A DNA stretch of 64,000 bases from Trichobilharzia szidati. Lineage: Eukaryota; Platyhelminthes; Trematoda; Strigeidida; Schistosomatidae. The notes beneath the pieces are model-generated. The model was given only the letters and a program-made list of their open reading frames with translations. It was not told where the DNA came from and searched no databases. The stretch covers positions 84,147,256 through 84,211,255 of the forward strand of contig OX235271.1 in assembly GCA_944472155.2 (NCBI GenBank), in the 5' to 3' direction. A program made the translations under genes and the position numbers. How positions within the stretch are numbered: position 1 is the first letter of the stretch; each line of letters begins with the position of its first letter. Positions 44,641 through 56,519 of the stretch are shown piece by piece.

Positions 44641-46574
44641 ATCATTTAACTGGGTCAGTAGGATGATTTAGCCTACAGAGCTTGTCCCAGAGGAATTTTG
44701 TAGGTCTTAATACCACCCTACGTGTGGTTTTGGATACCACTTCCTTATATGGCAGTACTGTGGTTTCCATACATTCTTAATTAATTTCATGAAATAGTTG
44801 TTTACCGATACTGCTTCTCCTCTCTGTTTCACTTCACTATTTAGGTGTTTTGATGTGTTACTTATCATTTTTACTAGACTGGGTACTCAGCTAAGCTTGC
44901 CTTTACTCATAACAAATGAGTTGACTTAGAGTTCAAGTATCTACTAGATTGTGTGACAGACGTTTTATGAACAGTAGTGCATAACTTCCTCTCTTCTGTC
45001 CATTTTTATTTTACACTCTAACATAGCTTATTCTCCTTGTTCATTTTACAATTCAGGTGTAAATCTTATTCCCTCTACTACCGAGTTTAAATATGTTAGC
45101 AAATAAGAGATGATTAGATTGGTAAATTTGATAAAAACTGGTCATTTTGATGTCTGTACAAAAAGAAAAATGAATGAATTTTACATTTAATTAGATTTCA
45201 GAAATTTTCCTGTTATCCTAAAATATTTCTTTTTTAGCAGCATATCAGGTGGTACATACAAACTCTGACATCACATTTACTTTTATTTTTCTCAGCACTT
45301 TAGAACTTTTAATTACTATTTTGCGGAAATTTCTGACATTTACAAACAGTTCAATCTCTTTGATGTTTTATAAAACTTCCACCTGAAAATCTGTTAATTT
45401 TACCGAAAATAAAGAGTCTACCTATCACCTCTTTAAGTGTAAACTATGAAAATATTTGATAAGGATCAAGATGGTGACTTTTGAAAAATAAGAAACTGTT
45501 TTTCTAAGATTTACAAATTTACTTGCTTATAAAATTTCAACGAGAGTATATTTATTTTTTACTAAATACTCCAGAAATTTAAGCATATGTATGCAAGCAT
45601 ACGTGTATACGCTTAAATTCAAATTAGGCGGTAAACTAATTTTTGAACAAATGATTGACTTGTCCAATGTTCAATGATTGGTAGGTTTCTGTTTCTTTCT
45701 TTTTTTTAGTGTTATGATTTTTATCTACATGAATCGTAATAAAAATGATGACCTGGTGAGTTTCATAAAGATTTATCTATAACCAATCAAATATATATAT
45801 TATCACTTGTCAATTTAATGACAATCATTAACGTCTTTTTGTTTGTTTTAATATTACCTAGTATTCAAAAAAGAAGAGTTCAAATAATCACTGAATGTTG
45901 TAACTGTCAAGCATATATGCATATATACATACATATATAATAACGCGAGATATTTTTCAACTCGTTAGGTATAATTTTTGGAAAGATTTGTACTGTATGC
46001 CATCGTTAATTAAATCTTACCTCACTCAGTATAACCATTTATATATATAATGTTCATAAATGCATGCATGTAAAGCATTGAAATAATTAGTCATACATGT
46101 TAAAGTTTAGGCGGTAAGGCTAATAATCGTTCTATTTAAAAACCAAGTTAGATTATGATATGATAAATAGAGAAATCTGGTATAATTTTACCTTGCAGAA
46201 GTTATTGCTTCTTTTGAGAAATGATGTTATGCGAATTATATGCAATTATGCATAGTCTGCAGGTGTTTTACTTGCCGATGGCAGATTTCAAGGTTAGCGA
46301 ATTCAGTTGAACATAATATTTTTATTATTTAACCTTTGGACAGATGGTTGGTAAAATATATATGCAATAAACTGTCTAACTACATTAATGTGTCACTTGG
46401 AATTCATGGCATATATTACAGATGATACTTCGACGAATCTGCTGAAAGACGACCGTTGGAAACCTGGTCTTTGAATACTTCAGTAGATACTGTTTACACA
46501 ATCTATACAATCGAACCTTCCCATAGGTCGACATTTTGGTTTCTTCAACACTGTCTTCACTTTTTTCTAATCCA
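44641..46574. other. No gene seen
   Basis: Nearly 2 kb of AT-rich DNA with ATAT-rich runs (45795, 45912, 46041) and no recognised repeat or frame. Confidence 0.4.
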
Positions 46575-46800
46575 ATACGTTCTAAGTAGAAAATAGGGCT
46601 TAAGGCTTTGAGTTTTCAATAGTGTTGGCATATTCTTTTGCGGAGTGAGATTGCTTACCTCACTGTCAGCTTTCCTTCCATTCCAGGCTTTCTAGTAGCT
46701 AGCAGACTGCAAGAAGTATAGGGTTGGGTTCTCCAAAGAACCGGAACTTCCCACGTGCATGGCGAGGATCCTACCATTGAAATATTGAAGTAGGACCCAA
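46575..46800 (-). mobile_element. tRNA-Gly-like SINE
   Basis: Minus orientation: TTCTAAGTAGAAAATAGGGC (end block), GATTGCTTACCTCACTGTCA and TTCCTTCCATTCCAGGCTTT (body), CACGTGCATGGCGAGGATCC and TACCATTGAAATATTG (head). Followed by a (TA)n run at 46821-46840. Confidence 0.66.
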
Positions 46801-47069
46801 TAGTTTTACTAACACATTCATGTATATATATATATATATTACCCGATATATTATATTCCATCCAAGTATAAGAAAGTATGTACACATAAAACATTCTGAA
46901 AATTTGTTGCCAGACACCTATATGTTGGCAGAGCCACTGATAGTGAAACTTTCTGAGATAGCCATTGGTTAGTAGACATTTTTGATAGTTGAAGATGGTA
47001 TATAAATCTGAATTGCGGTAGATTTTGAATTAGAAACTTCAATCCCAGTTTTGATTTCACCTTCGAAAT

Positions 47070-47225
47070 GTGGCTCACCATCACGGTGCACTGTGAACTG
47101 TTGGTATTGGATGGTTAGAGGCATGGTGAACACATTGCAAACTTGACTGGTAGAATTGAATCTTCACCAACGATAGCGTTAGATGCATTACACTAGTTAC
47201 TTACTAGTGTCCAATAAAAAATATT
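47070..47225. mobile_element. Third-family SINE, two inverted pieces
   Basis: 47070-47122 is plus-oriented (TCACCATCACGGTGCACTGT, GGTATTGGATGGTTAGAGGC); 47125-47215 is minus-oriented (TTGACTGGTAGAATTGAATC, TTAGATGCATTACACTAGTT). They meet directly with no tRNA-like core. Confidence 0.6.
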
Positions 47226-47489
47226 TATAGCATTTTTAATGTAATAAAAGAAATTTATCAATCTAGTATTGATAAGTTTTTTTAACAATAATTAGTCAGT
47301 ATCAACATGTCAAGGGGGTGATAATTAACAAAGAGAATTAATACACACAATTAAGGGTAGAAATGGTTACAACACGTGTATTGCATAATGTATAATTTTA
47401 GAAAAATGAAGAGTAATAAAGGAATAAGCAAGTGTTTAAGTTGATTACGTAACAGATCATTAAAGACAAATAAAACGATTTAGACAATT

Positions 47490-47850
47490 TCAGGATTTCA
47501 TCATGAACTGACATCGGTTAGAAAACCACTGAAAAAACTGGGAATACTGGGTAACTGTTTCACCCTGGTTTGGGACTCCTTATCCGTACGCACCAATCGT
47601 CAGGGTTCAAACCCAGGACCTTCTGATTACAAGGCGAGATCGTAGATCATTAAGTCACTGGGACCCGATCCAATGGCTAGCCCATGAATTTCAACTTCTG
47701 CCGATTCATGATACAGCGCGACTACTAGCTAATGTCATCGACTAGTATTTTTCTTCAAACCCGACCTGCTGTACTCCACTGGTCACGACTTCCCGCTAGA
47801 ACCCCAGGTTACTATCTACCGGAATAAGGCCAGTCACCAGTGAGATTATG
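47490..47850 (-). mobile_element. tRNA-Thr-like SINE, full length
   Basis: Minus orientation: GGATTTCATCATGAACTGAC, hammerhead-like block 47543-47589, reversed B-box GGTTCAAACCCAGG, AAGTCACTGGGACCCGATCC, TGCTGTACTCCACTGGTCAC, ending GGCCAGTCACCAGTGAG. The B-box has one change. Confidence 0.83.
47543..47589 (-). ncRNA. Hammerhead-like segment in the Thr-like SINE
   Basis: Minus strand: GTACGG, ATAAGGA, GTCCC-AAACCA-GGG, TGAAAC, ACAGTTAC, CC, AGTATT. GAAA survives. Both the core heptamer and the cleavage triplet are lost. Belongs to the same sub-branch as 55857-55901 and 59775-59821 (all share ACCAGGGTGAAACAGTTAC-like sequence). Confidence 0.5.
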
Positions 47851-48221
47851 ACTTGTAATTAGAGATGAAGTAGTTATAGGAATAAATTAATTTGAAGAAT
47901 TATGATTTTTAAAATGTTTGGTGGGAGGGCGAAGTAGTCCGGTCTTCTTTTAAAAACTTTCCCTAAATTGTATCTTAAATCAACGGAAAAATCAAAACTG
48001 AATTGAAAATAAATGGAAAAATTTCCTAATAAGTTTAACTAGAGAGTTAAATATATTGGTCTTCTGTTAAATTGTCATAATATTAATTATGCAGCTGTAA
48101 ATTCACAAAAAAGTACGAAAGGTAACTTTTAGGTATGTATTGATAATATAAGCCGTATAAATTAACTGGAAGTGTTTCTGTCAGCTGAAGAATTTAAAAT
48201 CAGTCATTACTAATACTCCTT

Positions 48222-48870
48222 TCGGTTCTCAGTAGAACATAGGACCTCAGGAGCACATCTAGATTTTATCTCTGCTTTCTGTTGTCTTTTCAGTTGGCTC
48301 GACAAATGCATACAAAATTTTCATTTCCTCCTCACACTGTCTGCTCCGTGTCACCCTCAGACCCATACCCAACGAATCATTTCCCATTGAGGTTCCACTT
48401 GAGGGCCTATCCAGCATGTGATATCACTTGACGGTCCTCTCAGCGTATGTCACTCCATCTCTATTTCATCCTATTTATCTCTTGGGCGATAGGTTCTTGG
48501 TTGGTTATTCGTCAGAGTTCCTTGTTGCTTATCCTTTCTGGATGACCACCGAATCTGCAGTCTGTTGGAATTTTTTTCAGTGATGCGCTCACGAAGTCTC
48601 TGAGACATATAGTAGAAATGACCTGACTTTAGTCATTTGAATTCTGATCTTGTTCTTTATGCTGAGTGCAGCAGATTTCCACAATGATTTAAAATCAATG
48701 AAGGTTTTTTTTTCCGATCCTGTCGCTGACATTCATCATCCAATGTCGACTATCTGTAGTTGAAACAATTCTGTCTAGGTATCTAAGTGAAGGAAACGAC
48801 TTTATTAATCATCTGTGAAGCCCAGATTATCCACTGTCTTTTCGTCGATCTCATGTAGGCCTGTCACATG
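48222..48870 (-). mobile_element. RTE-clade 3' fragment
   Basis: Reversed order of blocks: CGGTTCTCAGTAGAACATAG (3' end), GTCACCCTCAGACCCATACC, AATCATTTCCCATTGAGGTT (GKR.. block), CCATCTCTATTTCATCCTAT (RIKWRWS), GATAGGTTCTTGGTTGGTTA (..NQPRTYR), TGCGCTCACGAAGTCTCTGA, GCAGATTTCCACAATGATTT (the LKSLWKS block) and TCATCTGTGAAGCCCAGATT. Heavily mutated, with stops. Confidence 0.8.
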
Positions 48871-49399
48871 ATCCAGTTCACCACACTGAGGTCGGAACAT
48901 ATATTTAAAATATGCTAGCTGAGGGAATTTAAAATTATATCATGACAGTAAAACTGCTGACAAAACTGTTTACACTGAGAAACCCTAATGAAAAGTTGAT
49001 GTGTCTTATGCATGGTCGAAATTTGTTTCCTTTACGTCTTCATTTCAAGTGACATTACTTGTAACAAAAAAGGGAATAATCCGTGATCGAGTTATTCAGC
49101 CAAGGTCATATAACAGTAATAAAGTGTTCCATCCAACTAAACTCTAATTTCATAAAGCGAAAATCTTTACTGTGTAAAATTATGCAATACCTAAATAGCC
49201 TTTATTTCGATCATAAAAAAGACTGACGATGTTGTAAACCACAAAAAGGATGAAGTTCCGAACAGTATCATAACTAGGGCGTTTCGATTTTTCCACTCTG
49301 TCGATAAATAAATGAAAGACACATTTGAACTTCTTATTCACACTGAACTGACAATTTACCATTATAAGACAATCTATTCTAAGACGAATTCTTACCGAA
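48871..49399. other. No gene seen
   Basis: AT-rich. The minus frame at 49180-49485 has no family signature and overlaps a SINE. Confidence 0.35.
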
Positions 49400-49615
49400 A
49401 ACTGCAATGATTTGAGTGGTCTGTGGGGATTCGATTGGTTACAAGTGACATCATGGGTTCGTCTCGTATTCTGAAGGACCCACATTCGACCTCTAGTGGT
49501 GGCGTCATGGATGCGTAGTTCTGAAGAGTCTCAAGTTAAGATGAAGTGGCTGTCGAAGACTCACTAGATTTTTATGTTTCTCTAACCGATATCACAGGCT
49601 GTGATTAAACTTGAA
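49400..49615 (+). mobile_element. Diverged Thr-like SINE variant
   Basis: GGGGATTCGATTGGTTACAA, ATTCTGAAGGACCCACATTC, then CTGAAGAGTCTCAAGTTAAG and ATGAAGTGGCTGTCGAAGAC (hammerhead-like region), ending TCTAACCGATATCACAGGCT. 50880-51000 is a related copy on the minus strand. Confidence 0.6.
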
Positions 49616-49683
49616 TTTTTCTTTCATAGTCATTAGAAATGCAAGGAAAATTTTATAAATAAACACATACACTTATTTATATG

Positions 49684-49925
49684 TGCGCCTCGGTGGTCGA
49701 GAGGTAGAATCCTCACCAACAACGCCTCATGTGGTCCCGAGTTCCACTCTCGGCTGATGCACTACTAAAATTGTCTTGGACAGTAGTAGACCCGGTAAAG
49801 AGGGAAGGCTGGGTGTGAGGCTGAAAACAACAATAGCAGCTACGGTTATTAAAACTTCAAGCCTCAAGCTTGAAGTCCTATGCTTGACACGGAAGAAAAA
49901 GGAATGAAATAATAATAATAATTGA
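49684..49925 (+). mobile_element. tRNA-Gly-like SINE
   Basis: Head GTGCGCCTCGGTGGTCGAGA, B-box-like GAGTTCCACTC, body CAGTAGTAGACCCGGTAAAG, ACTTCAAGCCTCAAGCTTGA, degenerate end block AGTCCTATGCTTGACACGGA and an AATAATAATAATAAT tail. The head keeps most tRNA arms, but its B-box is mutated. Confidence 0.82.
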
Positions 49926-50534
49926 AAAAAACTATTCATAATATCCTGATAACCTTAACTCACTTGAATGCTTTTTAGGCATTTTATACACCGAAGGTAC
50001 ATCATCATTTTGATAGACAGTATTATATCGCATACACTGTACATAACTTGAACAAATCCAGTATATGTATAGAAGAATTTTAAAAACTTTCAATCGACTA
50101 GGCGTTAATATGAATTTCTGCATTATGTATTCTCTCTGGTTTATGGTTTATTTACTTATGTTTTTTTCTCACTTGTATACTTTTTCGTTAATTTGGAGGC
50201 AATAATGTTTGTGAATTTATTAATGAGATTGAATTCATCCAAAGATAATTAAAGAATTAGGATTTAGAAGAGGAAAAAAAATCCCAAAAATTATTCATTG
50301 GTTATGCTTCATTTTTATTACTGAAATGACCAATCAGAAGCAATTGCAAAATATTCCCAAAATAACTTTACGGATGTACATGTTTTCTTTTTCAAAAGAA
50401 GAAAAATATTTTTCAATGTTTTCTTCCGTTGAAGTGAATGACTGGCTAAATAAGGTGAGGAAGGTAAATAAACTGAAAAAATTCATTGGTAAACCCTTTG
50501 ACTTTGACTCAGATTTCTTTTTCATTCCTTTGCT

Positions 50535-50762
50535 TTTCAAGCGGAGCATAGGACTTCAAGCTTGAGGCTTGAAGTTTCAGTAGCAGTGGTGTTTTTTTCT
50601 TTGCCCAGTAAAGCTGCTTGCTTCTAACATCCAAACTCCCTTCTTCACCGGGCCTTACTACAGATTAAAGCAACTTTAGAAGTGAGTCGACAAGGGATCA
50701 AAGCCTGTACCACGCGAAGCGTGGTTGGTGAGGATTCTACCTCTGAACCTCTGACGCATAGA
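50535..50762 (-). mobile_element. tRNA-Gly-like SINE, opposite orientation to the 49.7-kb copy
   Basis: TTCAAGCGGAGCATAGGACT (end block), CTTGAGGCTTGAAGTTTCAG, CTTCACCGGGCCTTACTACA, GGGATCAAAGCCTGTACCAC, TTGGTGAGGATTCTACCTCT, ACCTCTGACGCA (head). Same subfamily as 49684-49925. Confidence 0.82.
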
Positions 50763-50879
50763 CATAATTAGGTGTATGTATTTGTTTATAAAATTTTCTT
50801 TAGAATTTTATTAATTGTGAACGATAAAGTTCAAGTGAAATCACAGACTGATGTGATCTAGAGAAGCGTAAAAATTCAG

Positions 50880-51000
50880 GGAGTGTTTATCGAACAGCTA
50901 TTTCACCGTAGTTTAAGATTCTTTTGAGGTATACACACATAACCCCACCGATAGGGATCGAATCTGGGACCTTCAGAATACAAGGTAGACCTAAGACATA
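50880..51000 (-). mobile_element. Diverged Thr-like SINE variant, fragment
   Basis: GAACAGCTATTTCACCGTAG, TTTAAGATTCTTTTGAGGTA, GATAGGGATCGAATCTGGGA, CCTTCAGAATACAAGGTAGA. The reversed B-box GATCGAATC is recognisable. Confidence 0.58.
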
Positions 51001-51120
51001 ACTTGAAATTGTGTGAAAATCCTGCAGACTAACACTTGGAAGTAGTCTTTTCCCTTTCTCATTCAGATACTTCACTCATAATCTTGCAATCTTTAATGAT
51101 TAATTCATTTCAGAATAGAC

Positions 51121-52042
51121 TGTTTAAATAAAAAGCAAGAACAACAGTGGTTTGTGTAGAATAATATGGTACCATCACTGATTTCGTTAGCCTCACATCA
51201 GCTGCTTACAGCTTAAATTAATTATTATTAAGTTCATGTACAGTGATGTCTTAACATACTTTCAAATTTTACATGATGTCAGTTGATAGGAGGTTCTGGA
51301 CTTAGTGAACAGTGCTCAAAAAATTACGCTTATGTAGCTTTTACACAGGGAGTTCAAGTTTACAGAAAGTAAATGTATGCATACAATGGTATAGGAGTTA
51401 CGTAATAAAGACCAGGGGTGTGTAAGATGATGATTAACACCGCATAAGGTGGAAATCGTGAAGTCCTTTTAAATCAAGAATAAACAAAGAAGCTCAATTC
51501 TACTCAAGTTTGCCGAAGCAATCTCTATTAAACCCCTGAAACGCAATTTATGTGTTCAGAAAGATTCAGTTATCAGTCTTTCCTTGCCCTGGCAAATGGA
51601 TGGCTTTATTCTCACTTTCATTTGATTGTGAAATCATTGGCTTGAACCTTAACCCCCTTGATATAGTGTAATTTTGCTTGTCTCTTATTTGAGTTTAACT
51701 CAGTACATTGCCACCCAGTTTATTAGTTACTCATTTTCTTACTCACCCCTCGTCCTTATTACGTAACTCCTTTGACATTGTATGAATACATTTAATTTGT
51801 TTGGACTTGAAGTCCCTGTGCGAAAATTATATAAGCGTAATTTTCTGAGCACTGTTCACTGAGTTCGGGACCTCCTATCAACTGACATCATATACAATTT
51901 GCAAGTATGGTAAAATTGTTTCTGTAGATAAACTTAATATTGTCTTTGGGCTATAAGCAGTTGATGAGAAGTCAACGAAATAGGTGGTGATACCATATTA
52001 TTCTGCCCAAACCACTGTTGTTCTTGCTTTATTCAAATTCAT
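51121..52042. repeat. Foldback formed by two inverted copies of the 0.6-kb repeat
   Basis: 51445-52042 (plus) is collinear with 21651-22262. 51121-51440 is the reverse complement of 51730-52042, for example AAGCAAGAACAACAGTGG against CCACTGTTGTTCTTGCTT, and TGATGTCAGTTGATAGGAGG against CCTCCTATCAACTGACATCA. Arms of about 310 bp, spacer of about 290 bp. No coding motif, and class unknown. Confidence 0.88.
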
Positions 52043-52134
52043 GAAGGTGAATAAATGTGTGAAATGGACTGTTTCATCATGGTATATTCTCAGTCGATTT
52101 GTGTCACTAGTTTAACTATATCTTTTTACAAGTT

Positions 52135-52415
52135 GATCACGGATTGATATCAGTCAGAGAGCCATTGAAAACCGAGGAGTGCTGGACAGCTGTTTCTGCT
52201 TCCTAGTTTGGGAATCATCGGCAGTACGCACCCACTACAGGGGTTCGAACTCAGGACCTTCCGGTTACAAGGCAAGCTCGTATGCCATTCAGCCACTGGG
52301 ACCCGACTCGAGTGCGGGCCCATGAATTCTAACTTCTACGAATTCGTGATTTAGCGCGACCCCAACTATTGTCGTCGGTGAGACATCCATCCTTAATCCG
52401 TGATCTGCTCGTAAA
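52135..52415 (-). mobile_element. tRNA-Thr-like SINE
   Basis: TTGATATCAGTCAGAGAGCC, hammerhead-like block, reversed B-box GGTTCGAACTCAGG, CTTCCGGTTACAAGGCAAGC (anticodon loop TTACAAG, i.e. CTTGTAA), GCCACTGGGACCCGACTCGA, ending near GTGATCTGCTCG. Confidence 0.8.
52179..52227 (-). ncRNA. Best preserved hammerhead-like stem set in the Thr-like SINE
   Basis: Minus strand: GTACTG, CCGATGA, TTCC-CAAACTA-GGAA, GCA, GAAAC, ACAGCTGT, GTC, CAGCAC. Stem I, stem II (TTCC/GGAA), stem III and the GTC triplet are all present. Deviations are C for U at core position 4 and three extra bases before GAAA. Confidence 0.65.
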
Positions 52416-52427
52416 AACATAACTAAC

Positions 52428-53106
52428 CCTTACAAACCAAACTATAGAAAATTAAGTACATCTTCCATTTATTTATTAGTAGAGTCAAGAAAATAAAAGG
52501 ATGTCAGGAACGATACAGTTTTGAAGGTTGCTTTTATACGATTTGCAGCATCGTCAGCCTTTTCATGATGGAAATAAAGGCTATTTAAATGTGTCAGTTG
52601 GACAGTATGTACTGCGTGATTACCTGCAAGGGAATTCTTCTCTTCGTGAAAATACAGTTTAGTCGAACAGAACAAATTATTATTGTTATATCACCTTAAC
52701 GAATTTATCAGTAATTCATGCGAATATGAACCTCAGAAGAAAGGAGAACTTCGTCATAACTGCAGATGTTTCTTGTTTCTGAATAATAAAAAATATGAAA
52801 ACAACATTCAGGACTGGAAATGTTGATAACAACGAATAGTTGACACCATAATCACAGTGTAGCACACTAAACAACAGTGTAGAATGATTTTAGATGTCCA
52901 TCACATTATGCGTTTAATTTAATAGATTTCTGTTAACATCCTAGACGACGGTGAGCCAAATATTCTGCACATGTAAATGATTAGCTTGGATGAAACTCAT
53001 CCTCCAGGAAAGGAACATTTAATACTTATGAATCCATAGAAATCTTCTTCTTGATTCTTTGTTATCGGTAAATATTTTATTCGGGAAATATAAAGCAGCA
53101 GGTAAT
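52428..53106. other. No gene seen
   Basis: AT-rich. The minus frame at 52469-52675 has no recognisable domain. Confidence 0.35.
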
Positions 53107-53735
53107 TATTATTCTTTGAGTTCTGAGTGGAACATAGGGCTTCAATAATACTACTCCACTTTGTGCTATCTTCTGCTGTCCTCTTCATCTGGGTACACGA
53201 TTGCCCACAATATCTCATCTCCTCCTCGCCACACGATCTCCTCCATGTCACCTTCGCGCAGACGACTCACTCGTCGCTTCCCATTCTGATTCCATTCGAG
53301 CAATGGTTTGCACTGCGCGCGATGTCATCCAACGTTTTCCTGAATGTATGCCCAAGCCATCTCCACTATCTCCTAGCTCTTTGTTGAACAGTCGGCTCTT
53401 GGTTGGTTTGTTGTCAGATTTTCTTGTTGCTAATTCTTTCCGGCTGGCCATTTGATCTTCAGAATGGAGCCAACGAAGACAGCTGTTGATAAAGTTCTGT
53501 AACTTGTTGTAAATCCTTTTCGTGACACGCAGTGCAAGTTTCTGACCCGTATAGGAGAACTGACTGACTGACTCCACATTTGTGTTGAAAATCCGAATCT
53601 TGTTCTTTATGCTGGCTGAGTGAGTGCAGAAGATTTCCTAACTGGTTTCAGGTTGATGAAAGTATATCTTGCATTTCCGATTTTGGCTGGCTAGCTTTGA
53701 CATCTTCATCTGTTCCATCTGTAGTTGAAATGACT
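53107..53735 (-). mobile_element. RTE-clade 3' fragment
   Basis: Reversed blocks: GAGTTCTGAGTGGAACATAG (3' end), CTCCTCCATGTCACCTTCGC (TWRRSCEE), ATTCTGATTCCATTCGAGCA (LEWNQNGK), CCAAGCCATCTCCACTATCT, ACAGTCGGCTCTTGGTTGGT, CAGCTGTTGATAAAGTTCTG (LQNFINSCLR), TTGTGTTGAAAATCCGAATC (RIFNTN) and TGTTCCATCTGTAGTTGAAA. Open for about 110 codons at 53248-53577 (SQFSYTGQKLALRVTKRIYN), so relatively little decayed. Confidence 0.87.
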
Positions 53736-53780
53736 AATAAAATCATATAAAAAGATTGCCAAAAAGAACCTATAGAATAT

Positions 53781-53935
53781 AAGCATAAAACTTGGGTACT
53801 GTGGTAGAGTATAACTCGATTGGGGATAAAATTTTATTTTGATAAATCACACAGTGTTGTACAGCAATATTAACTGATGACGTTTTGAGAACAAACTATT
53901 GCTCATAATCATATCAAGTACCTACGTATGATGAA
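53781..53935 (+). repeat. PLE-associated arm fragment
   Basis: ATAAAACTTGGGTACTGTGG, AAAATTTTATTTTGATAAAT, CACACAGTGTTGTACAGCAA and GCTCATAATCATATCAAGTA align with 37.58-37.72 kb at high identity. No PLE coding part adjoins. Confidence 0.8.
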
Positions 53936-54179
53936 CCTATAGAATAGACTAGCACTGTTTTGTGAACTTTCCACTTAAAATAATTCACATTTCTCTTGCA
54001 GTGAAAATATCCGAACTGGACCACGAAACATTTTGTTGTTACGCATACTTCGATAGGGTATTTCATCTTCACTTGTTTTAATCATCTACCTTTACTTGTA
54101 ATATGAATGAGGTTGACTTATTTTTTTAACCTTGAGAAAATTCACTTCTTTCACTTAGCCACTTGAAACAGAATCATTT

Positions 54180-54778
54180 TAACCACAAGCAGCAGATATG
54201 AGGAGGTCAAAGCCACGCAGGATTGGAACAGGAAGAGGCAGCTGTTCATTACTCACATATCGGTATGGAAATCTGCTGCACACAGAATAAAGGACGACCT
54301 TCAGATTTCCAACACTAACGTCAGTTGAGTTAGCACTTTTATATGGTTCACGCACTTGGCGGTCGCGTCATCGAAAGGATTTCCAACAAACTGCTGCAGA
54401 CTCATACTAACAGCTATTTTTACTGATTCGAAGCTGAAAATCAGATGACCAACTGGAAAGGATAAATGACAAGGAACCATCGGGAAAAATTGACAAAGAA
54501 TCTGTTGTCAAGCAAATATAACGAAGGAAGTGGAAATGTGCTAGACACATGCTGAGCAGGCCGTTGAGCGACATCAACCACCGCGCCCTCTAGTGTAATC
54601 CCAATGGAAGCGACAAGCTGGGCGTGGATCTGAGGGTAGCATGGAGGCGATTGTATGAAGAAGAAGTAAAAGCTTATGAACAATTGTGGAGTCAGCTTAA
54701 GAGGGCTGCCAAGAAATCAGTACAGTGGAAATGTGCTGCTAAATCCCTATATTCCATCCAGAACATAGGAGAATAATG
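54180..54778 (+). mobile_element. RTE-clade 3' fragment
   Basis: Blocks: ATATCGGTATGGAAATCTGC (SVWKSAA), AGATTTCCAACACTAACGTC (IFNTNVS), CAGATGACCAACTGGAAAGG, AAGGAACCATCGGGAAAAAT, AAGTGGAAATGTGCTAGACA (RKWKCARH), GGTAGCATGGAGGCGATTGT (VAWRRLYEE), and end CTATATTCCATCCAGAACAT with GAGAATAATGA. Many stops. Confidence 0.8.
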
Positions 54779-55532
54779 ACGAAAATACTAGTACAACTTT
54801 CCAAAATTTTCGAATTCTGTCATCGTGATTTTCCTCCTGACATTTATGAACCTATCATTATTTCTTGGAGTACTGAATCAAGCTAGAAACATCATTATAC
54901 ACTGAAATGTGAAGATACCCAGTTATCGGATAATCAATGCATAACTGCAGGCTATATCAGACTGATTGTCCAGGAAGCGTATGGTTTCATAGAACAATAA
55001 TCGATTCGACTTAGAAAAAGCAACAAGAAATTGTAAATATTTATAAATCACTAACAGTGGTGATAGCATAATTAGACTAACTACTATTCGAATACTTACT
55101 TAAAGAGACAAAATGTGTAATATGTATTTTTGAGTGACATTAGATTTCTAATATAATGTCTTGAGTATTTTATTCATTATTGCATCTGAGATTAGCAGAG
55201 AAGACTGATGAAAATTTTATAAGAGTTTTATATAGCTCAAGAGGTTGTGTTCTCATATGAAAGAAATCGTCATATTTACAAGCTCCTGTTAATTCATTAA
55301 ACGGATCATAAAATGAAAGAAGAATCTTTGAAGCATAGTGACAATCTCACAGATAAGTTGATAAACAAAAATATGCCTGAGAAGACAAAGATATCCTGAG
55401 AAAGTTTTAACATTATTTGTGGAAACTCGTGTCAAACAAATCGATACTCATGAGTATTTGTTTCTTAACTTATGGGAACAATCACCCATACATCAGAAAA
55501 AAGACTAGCAGTTTATTATATTTTCCTATTGG
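54779..55532. other. No gene seen
   Basis: AT-rich; nothing recognised. Confidence 0.35.
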
Positions 55533-55735
55533 AATAATGGAGAGATTTTATATCTCAATCTGATGATAATGGTGCATATGTCAAGCTTTCATTATCCTTC
55601 TAGACAACATTTCCAGTGCTAACCTAAGTATGCAGTGAGCTTTTAAAATTCATCAAGAGTATCGTAACTGTAACCACAAGAGGTGATTATCGCTGAAGAT
55701 GCTGTCTAGAAAGACAGTGAAAGTTTTCCAACTAA
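55533..55735. repeat. PLE-associated repeat fragment with small hairpin
   Basis: AATAATGGAGAGATTTTATA resembles AATAATGGAGAAGATTTGCA at 33591. CATTATCCTTCTAGACAACA (55590) and AGATGCTGTCTAGAAAGACA (55695) are inverted relative to each other. Same family as the 38.22-38.30 and 44.56-kb pieces. Confidence 0.55.
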
Positions 55736-55767
55736 ACTATTTACCTCAATGAAAACAGTAACATTCA

Positions 55768-56166
55768 GGTATTGGTTTGTAGGGACTTGATTGATTGGTT
55801 AAGGATTTCATCATGAGCTGACATCAGTTAGATAACCATTGGAAAAACACCTGGGAGCACTGGGTAACTGTTTCACCCCGGTTTGAGACTCTTAATCAGT
55901 ACGCACCCACCGTCAGGGTTCGAACCCAGGACTCTCTGGTCACAAGGTGAGCTCGTAGACCATTAAGCCAATGAGACCCGATCCAATGACCGGCCCATGA
56001 ATTCCAACTTCTGACAACTCACGATATAGCGTGACTAGCTAATGTCGTGGGCGAGTATTTATCTTCACGCCCAACCTGCTGTACCCTACTGGTCACGACT
56101 TCTCACTAGAACCCCATGTTACTACCTACCTGAATAGGGCCAGTCGTTAGTGATATTCAAGTATTG
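55768..56166 (-). mobile_element. tRNA-Thr-like SINE, full length
   Basis: ATTCAGGTATTGGTTTGTAG at one end and ATATTCAAGTATTG at the other. Contains GGATTTCATCATGAGCTGAC, reversed B-box GGTTCGAACCCAGG (55918), ACAAGGTGAGCTCGTAGACC, TGCTGTACCCTACTGGTCAC and AATAGGGCCAGTCGTTAGTG. The ATTCAGGTATTG/ATTCAAGTATTG ends are part of the family ends, so I do not count them as a target duplication. Confidence 0.86.
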
Positions 56167-56519
56167 CTTCTTTCCTGTCTCACATTTGACCCTTTTTAAC
56201 TTCATAATGTTACATATTGCTCTTGCAGTATAACTTGACAATTATGGAAATCTGTCAGTAGCCAATTTGAGCAGGCTGTCAAGCTTCAAACATCAAGAGG
56301 ACATTCCATATCCCCAATGTTTATTTTCATTTTCATCAGAAAAAGACACATCGTCTTACTAGCCTCCAGGGAGCTCTCACCAACTGACGTCGTTTCCTAT
56401 TTCTGATTCCAGCAAAGAATAAGTTTATTTCGTGTAATTTTCCTGTGCTTTCAAGTTTCTGTAGCATTTAGACTAATTTTTTGGGGTAAAAACTTCCCTC
56501 GTTTTCCAGAACTAGGATT
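56167..56519. other. No gene seen
   Basis: No recognised repeat or frame. Confidence 0.35.

Noticed and set aside
46655..47084. Overlapping minus open frames near 46.7-47.1 kb
   Set aside because: They cross a SINE, a (TA)n run and the border of a third-family SINE; no domain.
55768..56166. ATTCAGGTATTG and ATTCAAGTATTG as target duplication of a SINE
   Set aside because: The same words form the ends of other copies of the family, so they belong to the element.
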